DNA of 64,000 nt from Janibacter sp. HTCC2649 (GCF_000152705.1 NZ_CH672413.1:2145978-2209977); one strand, 5' to 3'. Positions 41,808 through 51,236 are shown, counted from the first letter of the stretch. Numbers and translations are program-made. The notes: a model not told the origin generated them from the letters alone.

Positions 41808-42302
41808 ATGGACTCAGATCTCGCCTTGCTCATCCTTCGACTCGCATTGGGTCCCATGCTGGTTCTGCACGGGGCGAACAAAATGTTCGGCCCCGGGGGG
41901 ATCGCCGGGACGACCGGCTGGTTCGAGTCGCTGGGACTTCGACCGGCGTGGCTTCACGCCCGGCTCGCGGCGGTCACCGAGATCGGCGCTGGCCTTCTCG
42001 TCACCCTGGGGTTGGCGACAGGGCTGGCCGCGCTGGCCTTCGTGGGCCTTATGGTCGTGGCGATGCTGACGGACCACCGGGGCAAGGGCTACTTCGTCTT
42101 CAAGGGCGGCTGGGAATACGTCCTGCTCGTGGCCATGTGCGCGGTGGCACTCGCCGCCGGCGGTCCGGGTCACTGGTCCCTGGACCACCTCTTCGGCCTG
42201 GATGTCTCAGGCGCGCCCTGGGCACTGGCCGCAGCCCTGGGTGGGACGGTGGCTGGCCTTGGACTCCTCGCTGTCGGTCGTCGTGGCCCGAGGAGCGCTT
42301 GA
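41808..42302 (+). CDS. DoxX-family membrane protein
   Basis: A 164-residue integral membrane protein with four hydrophobic segments: about 5-22, 50-72, 75-90 and 105-125, with a further one near 135-155. LRLALGPMLVLHGANKMFGP near the N-terminus is the DoxX signature. Members are linked to thiol and redox control or are subunits of quinone-reducing enzymes, but the role is usually unknown. GGAGG precedes the ATG. It is divergent from one thioesterase and converges on another, sharing the second-type operator. Confidence 0.85.
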   Translation: MDSDLALLILRLALGPMLVLHGANKMFGPGGIAGTTGWFESLGLRPAWLHARLAAVTEIGAGLLVTLGLATGLAALAFVGLMVVAMLTDHRGKGYFVFKGGWEYVLLVAMCAVALAAGGPGHWSLDHLFGLDVSGAPWALAAALGGTVAGLGLLAVGRRGPRSA

Positions 42303-42311
42303 GCCGTTCGA

Positions 42312-43187
42312 TCACCGCACGCCAGGGCGGATGACACCTTCCTGGATGGTCGAGGCGACCAGTCGGCCGCCCTGCTCAAAGATCGAGCCTCGGGACAGGG
42401 AGCGGCCGCGGCCGGTCCACAGTCCCTCCATGTCGTGGAGGAACCAGTGGTCTGCCCGAGTGGCGTCGTGGAACCACAGGGTGTGGTCCAGGGTGGCGAA
42501 CTGAAGATCACCGTCGGTGAAGTTCCTCGCGTGCGGCCCGAGCCCGGTCGACAGCAGGAGCAGATCGGAGCAATAGGTGAGAGCGGCAGCATGTGTCAAC
42601 GGGTCGTCACCGAGTGTGCCGGTGGCTCGCAGCCACAGGCTTTGTCTTGCTGGCGTCGGACGGCCCATCCGAACCAGAGCCCGGGTCGGCGACTCCGGGA
42701 ACCGCATGTCCACGAGAAGGTCCTCTGCCAGAGCCGTGATCCACGCCAGCATCTCCTCATCGTCGGCGAAGGCCACCTCGGGCAGGGGTGTCTCGTGTGG
42801 CGACGCGACTCGCAGGCTGCCCGCCTGGTGATCCATGTCTGTGACATCGCCGACATGGAAGGAGGCAGTGAGGTGGAAGATCAGCCGCCCATGCTGGATC
42901 GCCTCGACTCGACGAGTGCTGTAGGAGCCTCCGTCGCGAACCCCAACGACCTGATAGGTGACGGGTTCGCTGGAGTCGCCGGGCCGAAGGAAGTGGCAAT
43001 GGGCCGAGTGGATCACTCGGTCTTGAGACACGGTCCGCCCTGCGGCCATCACCGCCTGGCCGGCCACCTCACCACCGAAGGTCCGGGTCGCTCTTTCGGT
43101 CGTGAGGGTGCTTCGGAAGGTCAGTTCGTCCAGCTGATCCAACGTCAGGATCGAGGCGATGGACCGATCGTTGCGATGTTCGGACAC
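42312..43187 (-). CDS. Acyl-CoA thioesterase II (TesB-like), second copy
   Basis: A 291-residue double-hot-dog thioesterase paralogous to 40899. RTFGGEVAGQAVMAAGRTVS and IHSAHCHFLRPGD are the N-terminal motifs, and ATLDHTLWFHDATRADHWFL carries the C-terminal catalytic aspartate. The start is a GTG at 43185-43187 with AGAGGA about 10 bp upstream; the N-terminus is therefore slightly uncertain. It ends 10 bp after the convergent DoxX gene and is divergent from the thiolase at 43330. Confidence 0.87.
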   Translation of the reverse strand: MSEHRNDRSIASILTLDQLDELTFRSTLTTERATRTFGGEVAGQAVMAAGRTVSQDRVIHSAHCHFLRPGDSSEPVTYQVVGVRDGGSYSTRRVEAIQHGRLIFHLTASFHVGDVTDMDHQAGSLRVASPHETPLPEVAFADDEEMLAWITALAEDLLVDMRFPESPTRALVRMGRPTPARQSLWLRATGTLGDDPLTHAAALTYCSDLLLLSTGLGPHARNFTDGDLQFATLDHTLWFHDATRADHWFLHDMEGLWTGRGRSLSRGSIFEQGGRLVASTIQEGVIRPGVR

Positions 43188-43263
43188 GGGTTCGTCGTCC
43201 TCTCGGCAGGGGCCTTTGTGACGAGGAGTGTCTCGATTCCGACGACACCCCTTGGCATCACTG

Positions 43264-43280
43264 AGTTAAATCATTAAACT
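43264..43280. promoter_or_regulatory. Second-type operator, thioesterase/thiolase gap
   Basis: AGTTAAATCATTAAACT is a near-perfect 17-bp palindrome. It lies 50 bp before the thiolase start and overlaps TATAGT on the minus strand, a likely -10 box for the thioesterase. Confidence 0.6.
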
Positions 43281-43329
43281 ATACGATGCGCCCGACGATC
43301 GACGGCGGGCCATCTGACCGGAGGTCCCG

Positions 43330-44490
43330 TTGTCCCCTCGTGATGCTGTCATCGTCGACGCCGTCCGCACCCCTGTCGGGCGCCGCAACGGCTCCCTGTC
43401 CGACCAGCATGCGGTCGAACTGTCCGCCCATGTCCTCACTGCCCTGCAGGAGCGGACCGGATTCGACCCGGCCGAGGTCGACGACGTGATCTGGGGGGTG
43501 GTCAACCAGGTCGGGGACCAGTCGCTCAACACGGCTCGCAATGCGGTGCTGACCGCGGGATGGCCCGAGTCGGTGCCCGGCACCACGTTGGACCGACAGT
43601 GTGGGTCATCCCAGCAGGCGGTGCACTTCGCAGCGGCCGGCCTGATCTCCGGGCAGTACGACGTCGTCGTCGCAGGTGGTGTCGAGATCATGAGCAAGGT
43701 CCCCATCGGGGCGTCAACCGCGGTGGCCGACTTCGGCTCCGGCCACCCCCAGTCGCTACTCGACCGCTATGGCATCGATCGGTTCAACCAAGGGGTCGGC
43801 GCCGAGATGATGGCTGAGCAGTGGGGGCTCAACCGTGAGGACCTCGATGCCTTCTCGGCAAAGTCACACAAGAAGCTGGCCGATGCCATCGACAGCGGGC
43901 GTCTCACCGGCCAGATCACTCCGGTTCCCCTGACTGACGGATCGACCTTCTCGGTCGATGAGGGGTTGCGCCGCGGGACGTCGGTGGAGTCACTGGCCGG
44001 ACTCAAGACGGTATTCAAGGAAGACGGCGTCATCCACGCCGGCAACGCCTCGCAGATCAGCGACGGCGCCGCAGCCCTCCTCATGATGACGGCCGAGAAG
44101 GCCGAGGAGTTGGGACTGAAGCCCATTGCGCGCTTCCACACGGGCGTCGTCGCCGGCAATGACCCGGTGATGATGCTCTCTGCACCGATCCCCGCTACGC
44201 AGAAAGTGCTGGAGAAGTCTGGGTTGACCGTCGATGACATTGGTGTCTTCGAGGTGAACGAGGCCTTCGCGTCGGTGCCGATGGCGTGGCTGGCGGAGAC
44301 CGGAGCCGACCCCGAGCGACTCAACCCCAATGGAGGTGCCATTGCGATCGGACACCCCCTGGGCGGATCCGGGGCCCGCTTGATGACCCAGATGGTCCAT
44401 CACATGAAGGACAACGGGATCCGCTATGGACTCCAGACGATGTGCGAGGGCGGCGGCATGGCCAACGCCACCATTCTCGAGCTCCTCTGA
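43330..44490 (+). CDS. Acetyl-CoA acyltransferase (thiolase)
   Basis: A 386-residue conventional FadA-type thiolase with all catalytic elements: TTLDRQCGSSQQAVHFAAAG (nucleophile cysteine), FEVNEAFASVPMAWL, GGAIAIGHPLGGSGARL (histidine) and QTMCEGGGMANATILE (acid/base cysteine). The start is TTG, 6 bp after GGAGG; no better start exists nearby. It is followed 76 bp later by an enoyl-CoA hydratase, so the two complete a beta-oxidation half-cycle controlled by the second operator type. Confidence 0.9.
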   Translation: MSPRDAVIVDAVRTPVGRRNGSLSDQHAVELSAHVLTALQERTGFDPAEVDDVIWGVVNQVGDQSLNTARNAVLTAGWPESVPGTTLDRQCGSSQQAVHFAAAGLISGQYDVVVAGGVEIMSKVPIGASTAVADFGSGHPQSLLDRYGIDRFNQGVGAEMMAEQWGLNREDLDAFSAKSHKKLADAIDSGRLTGQITPVPLTDGSTFSVDEGLRRGTSVESLAGLKTVFKEDGVIHAGNASQISDGAAALLMMTAEKAEELGLKPIARFHTGVVAGNDPVMMLSAPIPATQKVLEKSGLTVDDIGVFEVNEAFASVPMAWLAETGADPERLNPNGGAIAIGHPLGGSGARLMTQMVHHMKDNGIRYGLQTMCEGGGMANATILELL

Positions 44491-44566
44491 GTCCACGTCC
44501 TGGCCCACCTTCCAACCTTTCTGAGCTCCACTTCTCATCGAGACCCACCAGCAGCAGGAGAGACAC

Positions 44567-45331
44567 ATGACCGAGCAGGTTCTCGTCGAGTCCCGGGACG
44601 GCGTCCAGATCATCACGATCAACCGACCCGAGGCCAAGAACGCACTCAACCTCGAAGTCGCCACGGCCGTGGCCGCGGCCGTCGACGAGCTCGACGCCAA
44701 CGACGACCTCCGGGTGGGCGTCCTCACCGGGTCCGGCGGAGTGTTCTCCGCGGGAATGGACCTCAAGGCCTTCCTCGCCGGGGAGTCGCCGGCCATCGAG
44801 GGGCGGGGGCTCTGCGGCATCACCGAGACGCCTCCGCGCAAGCCGCTCATCGGTGCCGTCGAGGGCTGGGCACTCGCCGGAGGCTTCGAACTCCTGCTCG
44901 CGTGCGACCTCGTCGTCGCAGCCGAGACGGCCCGGTTCGGGATCCCCGAGGTCAAGCGAGCATTGCTCGCCGGCGGCGGCGCGGCCCTCTTTCTGCCTCG
45001 GCGAATCCCGACGGCAATCGCTCTGGAACTGCTGCTCACCGGCGATCCCATCGACGCGACGCGGGCCGCGTCCTTCGGGCTGGTGAACCGCGTGACCCCG
45101 GAGGGTGGAGCCCTGGGCGGCGCGCTCGAGCTGGCGAAGGTGATCGCCGCCAACGGACCACTCGCTGTGGCCGTCACCAAGGAGATCGCCCGCAGCACGT
45201 CCGACTGGACGACCTCTGACGGCTGGGCAAAGCAACAAGCCCTGATGATGCCCGTCTTTGAGTCGGCCGATGCCCGTGAGGGTGCGACCGCCTTCGCCGA
45301 GAAGCGCCCCCCCGTCTGGACGGGTCGTTGA
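44567..45331 (+). CDS. Enoyl-CoA hydratase
   Basis: A 254-residue crotonase-fold protein, of standard length. ITINRPEAKNALNLEVATAV, the oxyanion-hole GVFSAGMDLKAFLAG, and GAVEGWALAGGFELLLACD are present. The later VKRALLAGGGAALFLPRRI lacks the second glutamate of classical hydratases (GGG in place of GGT with upstream Pro/Glu), as in several FadB/CaiD-like crotonases. GGAG precedes the ATG. In operon order after the thiolase. Confidence 0.87.
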   Translation: MTEQVLVESRDGVQIITINRPEAKNALNLEVATAVAAAVDELDANDDLRVGVLTGSGGVFSAGMDLKAFLAGESPAIEGRGLCGITETPPRKPLIGAVEGWALAGGFELLLACDLVVAAETARFGIPEVKRALLAGGGAALFLPRRIPTAIALELLLTGDPIDATRAASFGLVNRVTPEGGALGGALELAKVIAANGPLAVAVTKEIARSTSDWTTSDGWAKQQALMMPVFESADAREGATAFAEKRPPVWTGR

Positions 45332-45380
45332 CCCTCGCGATCCTGCCGCGAACCTTCACCAAGAGCCCTGGACTCGAATC

Positions 45381-45397
45381 AGTAAACTGATATAGTC
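45381..45397. promoter_or_regulatory. Second-type operator upstream of the small protein/synthetase pair
   Basis: AGTAAACTGATATAGTC conserves the left arm and centre of the pattern but not the right arm. It overlaps TATAGT (45391-45396), a probable -10 box for the gene at 45447. Confidence 0.45.
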
Positions 45398-45446
45398 ATA
45401 TTCGTTGAACGCGTCGCAACGACGCATGGCCTGCAAGGAGGCAGAC

Positions 45447-45755
45447 ATGAAGCTCACGGTCGGCAAGACTTTCGCCAGCGCCGTCGATGGCGCGACGGTC
45501 GTCGTCGTGCGAGCAAGCGAGGCCGACGTCGAGCTGACGTCGGGCGGACTGCCCATGTACGACCCCCGCTCGGACGCCCGGCCAGAGGGCGAGGTCGACG
45601 AGGCACAGCTCGCAGGAACACTCATTGGCAAGCGCTATGTCACCGAGGCCGACGACATCGAGCTCCTGGCGACCAAGCCCGGGAAGGGCTCCCTGGCCAT
45701 CGACGGTCAGGCGCTGACCCTGCGCAACGCCAAGCCGCTACCCGCCTCCGACTGA
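45447..45755 (+). CDS. Small conserved-looking protein of unknown function
   Basis: A 102-residue soluble protein I cannot assign. It is rich in short beta-strand-like stretches (LTVGKTFASAVDGATVVVVR, LTLRNAKPLPASD), acidic overall, with no cysteine or membrane segment. AAGGAGG lies 7 bp before the ATG at 45447, which decides that start over an upstream TTG. It is 50 bp from an acyl-CoA synthetase in the same direction and downstream of a second-type operator, so it is probably a co-regulated accessory protein of the pathway. Confidence 0.65.
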   Translation: MKLTVGKTFASAVDGATVVVVRASEADVELTSGGLPMYDPRSDARPEGEVDEAQLAGTLIGKRYVTEADDIELLATKPGKGSLAIDGQALTLRNAKPLPASD

Positions 45756-45805
45756 CCCGCCAGGGGCCACGGCTCCCGTCGCTCTGCTCCCGAAGGGACT
45801 TCGCC

Positions 45806-47305
45806 ATGCACCTGTCGATGCTTCTCGACATGGCCTCCGACGGATTCGGAGACCGCGTCCTCATCGGTCGCTCCAGCGAGGGGCTCACTGCGGTCGATCT
45901 CCGCCGTCGGGCGCGCGCCGGCGCCGCCCTGCTGCGCGAACGACAGGCGAAGGCCCTGATCTACGTCGCGGTGAACGGTCCGGCATTCCCGGTCGCGATG
46001 TTCGCCGCAGCCTACGCAGGCGTGCCGCTCGTGCCGGTCAACTACCGGCTGGGCGAGGAGCAGCTGGACTACCTTCTCGCCAACCACCCCGGGGCGCTGG
46101 CCATCGCTGCGCCGGAGTCACGGCAGGCTGTCGCGGCCGCAGGTCTGGACACGGTCACACCCGATGAGTGGCTGTCGGCAACGGATCAGACCGACGACGA
46201 CAGCGATCCGGAGTGGTCCGGCGAACCCGCGATCATCATCTACACGAGCGGGACGACGTCCAAACCCAAGGGGGTCCTGCTACGTCACGAGAACCTCGTG
46301 TCCTATGTCCTCGGCTCTGTCGAGTTCGCCGGCGCAGCGGAGGAGGACGCAGCCCTCGTGAGCGTGCCGCCCTACCACATTGCCGCCGTCGCCAACGTTT
46401 TGAGCAACCTCTACAGCGGTCGCCGCACCATGGTGCTGGAGCAGTTCACCCCGCAGGAGTGGTTGGGCATCGTGCGCGACGAGCGGGTGACCAACGCGCT
46501 CGTGGTGCCGACCATGTTGGCTCGCATCGTCGCGACCGAGGGCGACACATCAGTGCCGACCCTGCGCAACCTTGCCTACGGCGGTGCGCCGATGCCCGCC
46601 CGCATCATTGCGACCGCTCTGAAGTTGTGGCCCGACGTCGGCTTCGTCAATGCCTACGGCCTCACCGAAACCTCGTCGACGGTGGCAGTGCTCGGACCCG
46701 AGGACCACCGTGCAGCGCTCGCGAGCGACGACCCGGCGGTTCGGGCCCGGCTCGCCTCGACGGGCCAGCCACTGCCCACCGTCGAGATCGAGATCCGTGA
46801 TCCGTTCGATGAGGTGTTGCCTGTCGGTGAGGTCGGACGGATCTGTGTGCGTGGGGATCAGGTCTCTGCGGAGTATGCCGGCGTGGGCCGGACCGTTGAC
46901 GACCAAGGCTTCTTCGACACGCGCGACAAGGGATACCTCGACGAGGGTGGCTATCTCTTCATCGGCGGACGGATGGATGACACGATCATCCGCGGCGGTG
47001 AGAACATCGCTCCCTCCGAGATCGAGGTCGTGATCCTCGCCCACGAGGACGTCGAGGACTGCGCTGTGGTCGGGGTGCCCGACGAGGAGTGGGGTCAACG
47101 CATCGAGGCTGCGGTCGTTGCACGCGAGGGACGGTCCATCGATCCGGAAGGGCTGCGGGACTATCTGCGCGCCCATCTGCGCGGCAGCAAGACTCCCGAT
47201 CGGATCCACGTTCTCCCAGAGCTGCCCCGGACCGAGACGGGCAAGCTCATCCGGCGCCACGTGGTGGCTGCGATCGCGAGCGAACCAGAGCCCTCACACG
47301 CCTGA
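45806..47305 (+). CDS. AMP-forming acyl-CoA synthetase
   Basis: A 499-residue ANL ligase. The P-loop is IIYTSGTTSKPKGVLLRHEN, then VNAYGLTETSSTVAVLGPED, DDTIIRGGENIAPSEIEVVI, and LPRTETGKLIRRHVV with the catalytic lysine. AAGGGA precedes the ATG. It is the only intact synthetase in the 40-55 kb block and so the likely entry enzyme for the acids handled by that regulon. It converges on the amidohydrolase at 47351 with 45 bp between stops and no clear hairpin. Confidence 0.9.
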   Translation: MHLSMLLDMASDGFGDRVLIGRSSEGLTAVDLRRRARAGAALLRERQAKALIYVAVNGPAFPVAMFAAAYAGVPLVPVNYRLGEEQLDYLLANHPGALAIAAPESRQAVAAAGLDTVTPDEWLSATDQTDDDSDPEWSGEPAIIIYTSGTTSKPKGVLLRHENLVSYVLGSVEFAGAAEEDAALVSVPPYHIAAVANVLSNLYSGRRTMVLEQFTPQEWLGIVRDERVTNALVVPTMLARIVATEGDTSVPTLRNLAYGGAPMPARIIATALKLWPDVGFVNAYGLTETSSTVAVLGPEDHRAALASDDPAVRARLASTGQPLPTVEIEIRDPFDEVLPVGEVGRICVRGDQVSAEYAGVGRTVDDQGFFDTRDKGYLDEGGYLFIGGRMDDTIIRGGENIAPSEIEVVILAHEDVEDCAVVGVPDEEWGQRIEAAVVAREGRSIDPEGLRDYLRAHLRGSKTPDRIHVLPELPRTETGKLIRRHVVAAIASEPEPSHA

Positions 47306-47350
47306 AGCCGTCGCTCAAACTGGTCGCCTGGGTCGGGCAGCTCGGCGTCG

Positions 47351-48745
47351 TCAGGGGCCGCCAACCCAGGTGCTCCGGACCAAGTCGGCGCTGCATTGGC
47401 TCAGGGCTTCGTCCAGTCCCGTCCACAACAGGCACAGGTCGGCAGGTAGGCCGGGGGCGACCCGACGAGGAGCACCACCCGGGTCGTCCGGTGCCGAAAG
47501 GTATCCGCGCAGTGCGGTCCGGGGATCCACGCCACAGTCGGCGCCGACACGAATTCCCCTGGCGGACAGGCGATCTCGGGAAGCGCGCATGGTCGACCAC
47601 GGATCCGCGGGAGCGTAGGGAGCGTCGCTCGACGGTGCGACCCTGAGACCGGAAGCCAGCAACGTGGCGTATGGGTGGAGGTGGTCCAGGTCTTGCGGCT
47701 CGACCTCCCGCAGGTAGTCATCGCCTCGGTCCCGTAGGAGGAGCGGCTGGACCACGACCCGCACCCCGAGACTGGCGGCCCACTCGGCGAGCTCCGGAGG
47801 GAAGACGAAACCGTGCTCGATGCGGTCGCCCTCGACTGGCCCCGCCAACTCCAGCGCTGCGAGGGTCAGCACCAACGACTGGCGGGTGACGCAATGGACG
47901 GCGACAGCCCGATCGACGGAGCGTGCCTGCGTGATGCGCGCGGCGAGCGTGTCGGGGTCTGGCAGGTCGTGGTCGTGAAGGTGGAGTTTGCGCGCCCCGA
48001 TCCGGACCCACTCCGAGACGGCGACCGTTGGGTTCGCGGTGAGCAGAGTGAGCCGCAGTCGATCGGCGCCGGTAGACAGAGAGGTCGCCAGATGAGTCTG
48101 GGCGTCCTCGTCGAGGTCGGGCGAGGCGTCGGTGACCCCGGTGAAACCCACCCTTCGGAGCTGACGCTGCACGTCCGCGGTCGATGGGAGGACGCCGCCG
48201 GAGGCCAGGCGAACGAGGTCGTCACGGCGCCAGATGCGCCCGGTCCGGCGGCCGGATGGGTCGCGCTCCACGCCGTTGTCGCCGTCGGATCCGGGGATAT
48301 CGGGCAGTTGGGCCAGTGCGCGCGTGTTGAGCACCCACAGTGCACCGCCGCGATGCTGGACGCGGACGGGGACGTCATCACGCGCCCGGTCCAGTGCGCG
48401 GCGATCCACGGTGCCCTCGTCCCCGGACACCTCGTGAAGGCCGGTCGCGCGGATCCACCCAGACCGGTCGGGCCGGGCGCCGCGCAGTCGCGCAGTCCAT
48501 GTTGGCCCAGCCCCCGAAAGGTCAATGGAGGTGGCCGCTGCGGCCATCGCCAAGAGGTGGACGTGGTGGTCGTGCAGGCCCGGGATCAGGGCTCCGCCCC
48601 TGCCCTCGACGACGTCGGCATCGGTTGAGTTCGGGCGCAGTCGTCGGCCGATCTCGGCGACCCGGTCCGAAACGACCCGGACGTCAGTGCGTTCTCCCCG
48701 CACCTCGACGTCCGTGAAGAGGATCTCGGGGGGCCGATCCGTCAT
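47351..48745 (-). CDS. Amidohydrolase-3/YtcJ-like metal-dependent hydrolase
   Basis: A 464-residue amidohydrolase of the NfdA/YtcJ class. ALIPGLHDHHVHLLAMAAAA carries the first metal-binding histidine pair. AVHCVTRQSLVLTLAAL and RIEHGFVFPPELAEW give later metal ligands, and VAPSSDAPYAPADPWSTM the last aspartate. It is shorter than the usual 530-550 residues. It is translationally coupled (ATGA) to a CoA-transferase-like gene upstream, an unusual pairing that hints at hydrolysis of an amide, lactam or ester before CoA activation. The substrate is unknown. Confidence 0.82.
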   Translation of the reverse strand: MTDRPPEILFTDVEVRGERTDVRVVSDRVAEIGRRLRPNSTDADVVEGRGGALIPGLHDHHVHLLAMAAAATSIDLSGAGPTWTARLRGARPDRSGWIRATGLHEVSGDEGTVDRRALDRARDDVPVRVQHRGGALWVLNTRALAQLPDIPGSDGDNGVERDPSGRRTGRIWRRDDLVRLASGGVLPSTADVQRQLRRVGFTGVTDASPDLDEDAQTHLATSLSTGADRLRLTLLTANPTVAVSEWVRIGARKLHLHDHDLPDPDTLAARITQARSVDRAVAVHCVTRQSLVLTLAALELAGPVEGDRIEHGFVFPPELAEWAASLGVRVVVQPLLLRDRGDDYLREVEPQDLDHLHPYATLLASGLRVAPSSDAPYAPADPWSTMRASRDRLSARGIRVGADCGVDPRTALRGYLSAPDDPGGAPRRVAPGLPADLCLLWTGLDEALSQCSADLVRSTWVGGP

Positions 48746-49986
48746 GCTGTTCCACGCTCGTCAGCGCAGAGCCGAGCGGTGTCGTGCATCGACAGATCGA
48801 GCAACCACCCTGAGTCACTCCTCAACGCCGCCGCGACTGCCACCGCACCATGGACTCCGGCCAAAGGGTCGGCCAGCGCGTCTCCGGCCGGAAGCGCCTC
48901 ATCCGCATCGGCGAGCAGCCCGGCCCCCGCCGCGATGTCGTCGCCGAAGCCGACCCAGTCACTGCCCCGGCCACGGGCAGTGATCGACAGCCAGATTGTC
49001 CCTGTGGCGACCGCGTCCTCGGCCCTGATGCCGAGGTGTCGCAGGGCGCGCGGTCGGGACGCCTCGAGAACGACGTCTGCCGACTCGATGAGTTCGGCGA
49101 GCTCAGCGCGTCCCCGGGACGAGTCGAAGTCGAGAGCCACGTGCTCCGAGCCCTGGTTCAGGTGCTCGAAGAACGCCGGCGATCCGGCGCGGGCTCCGTC
49201 GGGTCGTCGGGTGCTCTCGACCTTGGTGACTGAACCACCGCACTGGCGAAGGAGTCGTGCACACAGCGGCCCCGCCCACAGGGCAGTGAGGTCGACGATG
49301 ACGGGAGGCTTGATGCGGGGTCGTGACGTTCCGCCCCTGGTCGCCACGAGCCAGGGACGGGACGCGTCGGGATGCTGTGTCACCGGTGCGGCCGGCACTC
49401 CGAGCAGCTGACAACGACGCGCCAACTCCACTGCCAAGCGATGCTCCGCCCACGTCTCAAGTGCCGCCCACACGTCCCCGGTACCGGTGGACTCGACGAT
49501 AGCGGGCACGAGGTCAGCATCCGTCGGGCGTGCCAGCGAGACCGCCAGATGCCCGTCACGACACGGCAGCAGTCGCATGGCGCCCCCGCACGACCAAGGC
49601 GCATTGCGTTCCAGGCCAGTCAGGGCAGCCCGCTCCCCCAGCAGCTCAACCCCGGGCAGCCCGATGGCTCCGGAGATCGCGGTCAGCCAGGCCAGCGCAC
49701 CCCGGGTGGCGGGGGCCGGATGGCCGGTCACCCCCATCGGCCCCGCGTGTGCGTAGCCGGTCAGGGCACGACCACCGGAGCGGGCCCAGTCAGCCGCCGA
49801 GTCGGGTGCATCGGCAAGCTTGATGCGGCCGACGATCGCGGCACCGTCGACACCCAGGACCGGTGCGAGGACAGGCGCCAGCGCCCGCGCATGACGCGCT
49901 GCGGGTCCATCCCCGACGATCTCGTTCTCCACGCTCACAGGCCCATCGTCGTCGACGAGCGACTCGCCGAGAATCAGTGCACTCAT
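48742..49986 (-). CDS. CaiB/BaiF-type protein with inverted domain order
   Basis: A 414-residue protein related to family III CoA-transferases, but with segments in the reverse of the normal order. The part that normally begins the family, VIVDLTALWAGPLCARLLRQ through VTKVESTRRPDGAR and NQGSEHVALDFDSSRGRAEL, starts only near residue 228. The part normally in the middle (GRALTGYAHAGPMGVTGHPA, GAMRLLPCRDGHLAVSLARP) comes first. This looks like a circular permutation or half-duplication. No obvious catalytic aspartate could be placed, so transferase activity is unproven. The start codon lies inside a second-type operator. Confidence 0.75.
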   Translation of the reverse strand: MSALILGESLVDDDGPVSVENEIVGDGPAARHARALAPVLAPVLGVDGAAIVGRIKLADAPDSAADWARSGGRALTGYAHAGPMGVTGHPAPATRGALAWLTAISGAIGLPGVELLGERAALTGLERNAPWSCGGAMRLLPCRDGHLAVSLARPTDADLVPAIVESTGTGDVWAALETWAEHRLAVELARRCQLLGVPAAPVTQHPDASRPWLVATRGGTSRPRIKPPVIVDLTALWAGPLCARLLRQCGGSVTKVESTRRPDGARAGSPAFFEHLNQGSEHVALDFDSSRGRAELAELIESADVVLEASRPRALRHLGIRAEDAVATGTIWLSITARGRGSDWVGFGDDIAAGAGLLADADEALPAGDALADPLAGVHGAVAVAAALRSDSGWLLDLSMHDTARLCADERGTA

Positions 49987-49992
49987 TTTACT
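49976..49992. promoter_or_regulatory. Second-type operator overlapping a start codon
   Basis: AGTGCACTCATTTTACT covers the ATG of the leftward CoA-transferase-like gene and lies 50 bp before the rightward racemase-like gene. Binding here could block both promoters or early elongation. Confidence 0.5.
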
Positions 49993-50041
49993 GGTGACGA
50001 TACGCTGACGTGACCCATCACCTCTCCGAAAGGCTCACACC

Positions 50042-51223
50042 ATGCATGTTGGCGACACGGGATCGACCGGTGGCCCGCTCGCGGGAGTGAAGGTGGTCGA
50101 GCTGGCCGGGATCGGACCGTCGCCCTTCGCCGCGCTGCTGCTCGCTGAGCTGGGTGCCGACGTGATCCGGGTCGATCGTCCGAGCGTGGCCACCGACTCG
50201 GTCGACCTGACCGGAGGGCTGGGACGCAGTCGACCGAGCATTGCCGTGGACCTCAAGTCCGATGCCGGCCGTGACGTGGTCCTGCGGCTCGTGGAGCAGG
50301 CAGACATCCTCATCGAAGGCATGCGTCCAGGGGTGACCGAACGCCTCGGTCTGGGTCCCGATGCGTGCCTTGCCCGCAACCCGCAACTGGTCTACGGCCG
50401 GATGACCGGCTGGGGCCAGAGCGGGCCGTGGGCGTCGATGGCTGGCCATGACATCAACTACGCCGCACTGTCCGGTGCTTTGCACCTGGTCGGCCCCGCG
50501 GAGCGCCCGATGGCGCCCGTCAACCTCCTGGCCGACTTCGGCGGCGGCACGATGTATCTCCTCGTCGGCATCCTGGCCGCACTTCAGTCCCGCCGGTCGA
50601 CCGGACGCGGCCAAGTCGTCGACGCGGCAATGGTCGACGGCGCAGCGTCCCTCGTGACGATGATGTATGCGATGTACGGGGCCGGCTCCTGGCGTGACGA
50701 GCGGGGTGTCAACCTCCTCGACGGCGGCGCGCCCTTCTATGACACCTACGAATGTGCCGACGGGAAATTCGTGTCCGTCGGCGCGATCGAGCCCCAATTC
50801 TTCGCCCAGCTCCTCACCGGGCTCGGCCTGGAGGAGCTCGCTGGGCAGCAGTACGACACCACCCAGTGGCCCGAGCACCGCCGGGTGATCGCGGAGCGAC
50901 TGCGGACCCGCACGCGGGACGAGTGGGCAGCCGCGTTCGAGGGCACCGACGCCTGTGTCGCGCCCGTGCTCTCCCTCGCCGAGGCGCCCCATCATCCGCA
51001 CCTGCAGGCCAGAGGGATCTTCGCCGACGTGGCGGGCGCCGCCCAGCCCCGCGTGGCACCGCGGTTCTCCGAGACTCCGGGCCGTGAGCCGACCCCAGAG
51101 CGCGCGCCGGGCGCTGATACCCGCACTGCACTCGCGGCCTGGGGCTGGCGCGAGGGGGAGCTCGAGGAACTCATCACGTCGGGTGCGGTCACCCAGCGCA
51201 GTGACATCGAGCACCGCCTCTAG
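50042..51223 (+). CDS. Alpha-methylacyl-CoA racemase-like CaiB family protein
   Basis: A 393-residue family III protein with the features of the AMACR/Mcr branch. The N-terminal VKVVELAGIGPSPFAALLLA is the racemase form of the family opening. GRMTGWGQSGPWASMAGHD and INYAALSGALHLVG match the Mcr active-site loop with its histidine/aspartate pair (tryptophan-glycine-glutamine, then AGHDINY). Racemases convert (2R)- to (2S)-methylacyl-CoA so that ACADs can act on methyl-branched chains. Its presence therefore points to a methyl-branched (terpenoid- or sterol-side-chain-like) substrate. GAAAGG lies before the ATG. Confidence 0.87.
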   Translation: MHVGDTGSTGGPLAGVKVVELAGIGPSPFAALLLAELGADVIRVDRPSVATDSVDLTGGLGRSRPSIAVDLKSDAGRDVVLRLVEQADILIEGMRPGVTERLGLGPDACLARNPQLVYGRMTGWGQSGPWASMAGHDINYAALSGALHLVGPAERPMAPVNLLADFGGGTMYLLVGILAALQSRRSTGRGQVVDAAMVDGAASLVTMMYAMYGAGSWRDERGVNLLDGGAPFYDTYECADGKFVSVGAIEPQFFAQLLTGLGLEELAGQQYDTTQWPEHRRVIAERLRTRTRDEWAAAFEGTDACVAPVLSLAEAPHHPHLQARGIFADVAGAAQPRVAPRFSETPGREPTPERAPGADTRTALAAWGWREGELEELITSGAVTQRSDIEHRL

Positions 51224-51236
51224 CTGCAACTGGCTT

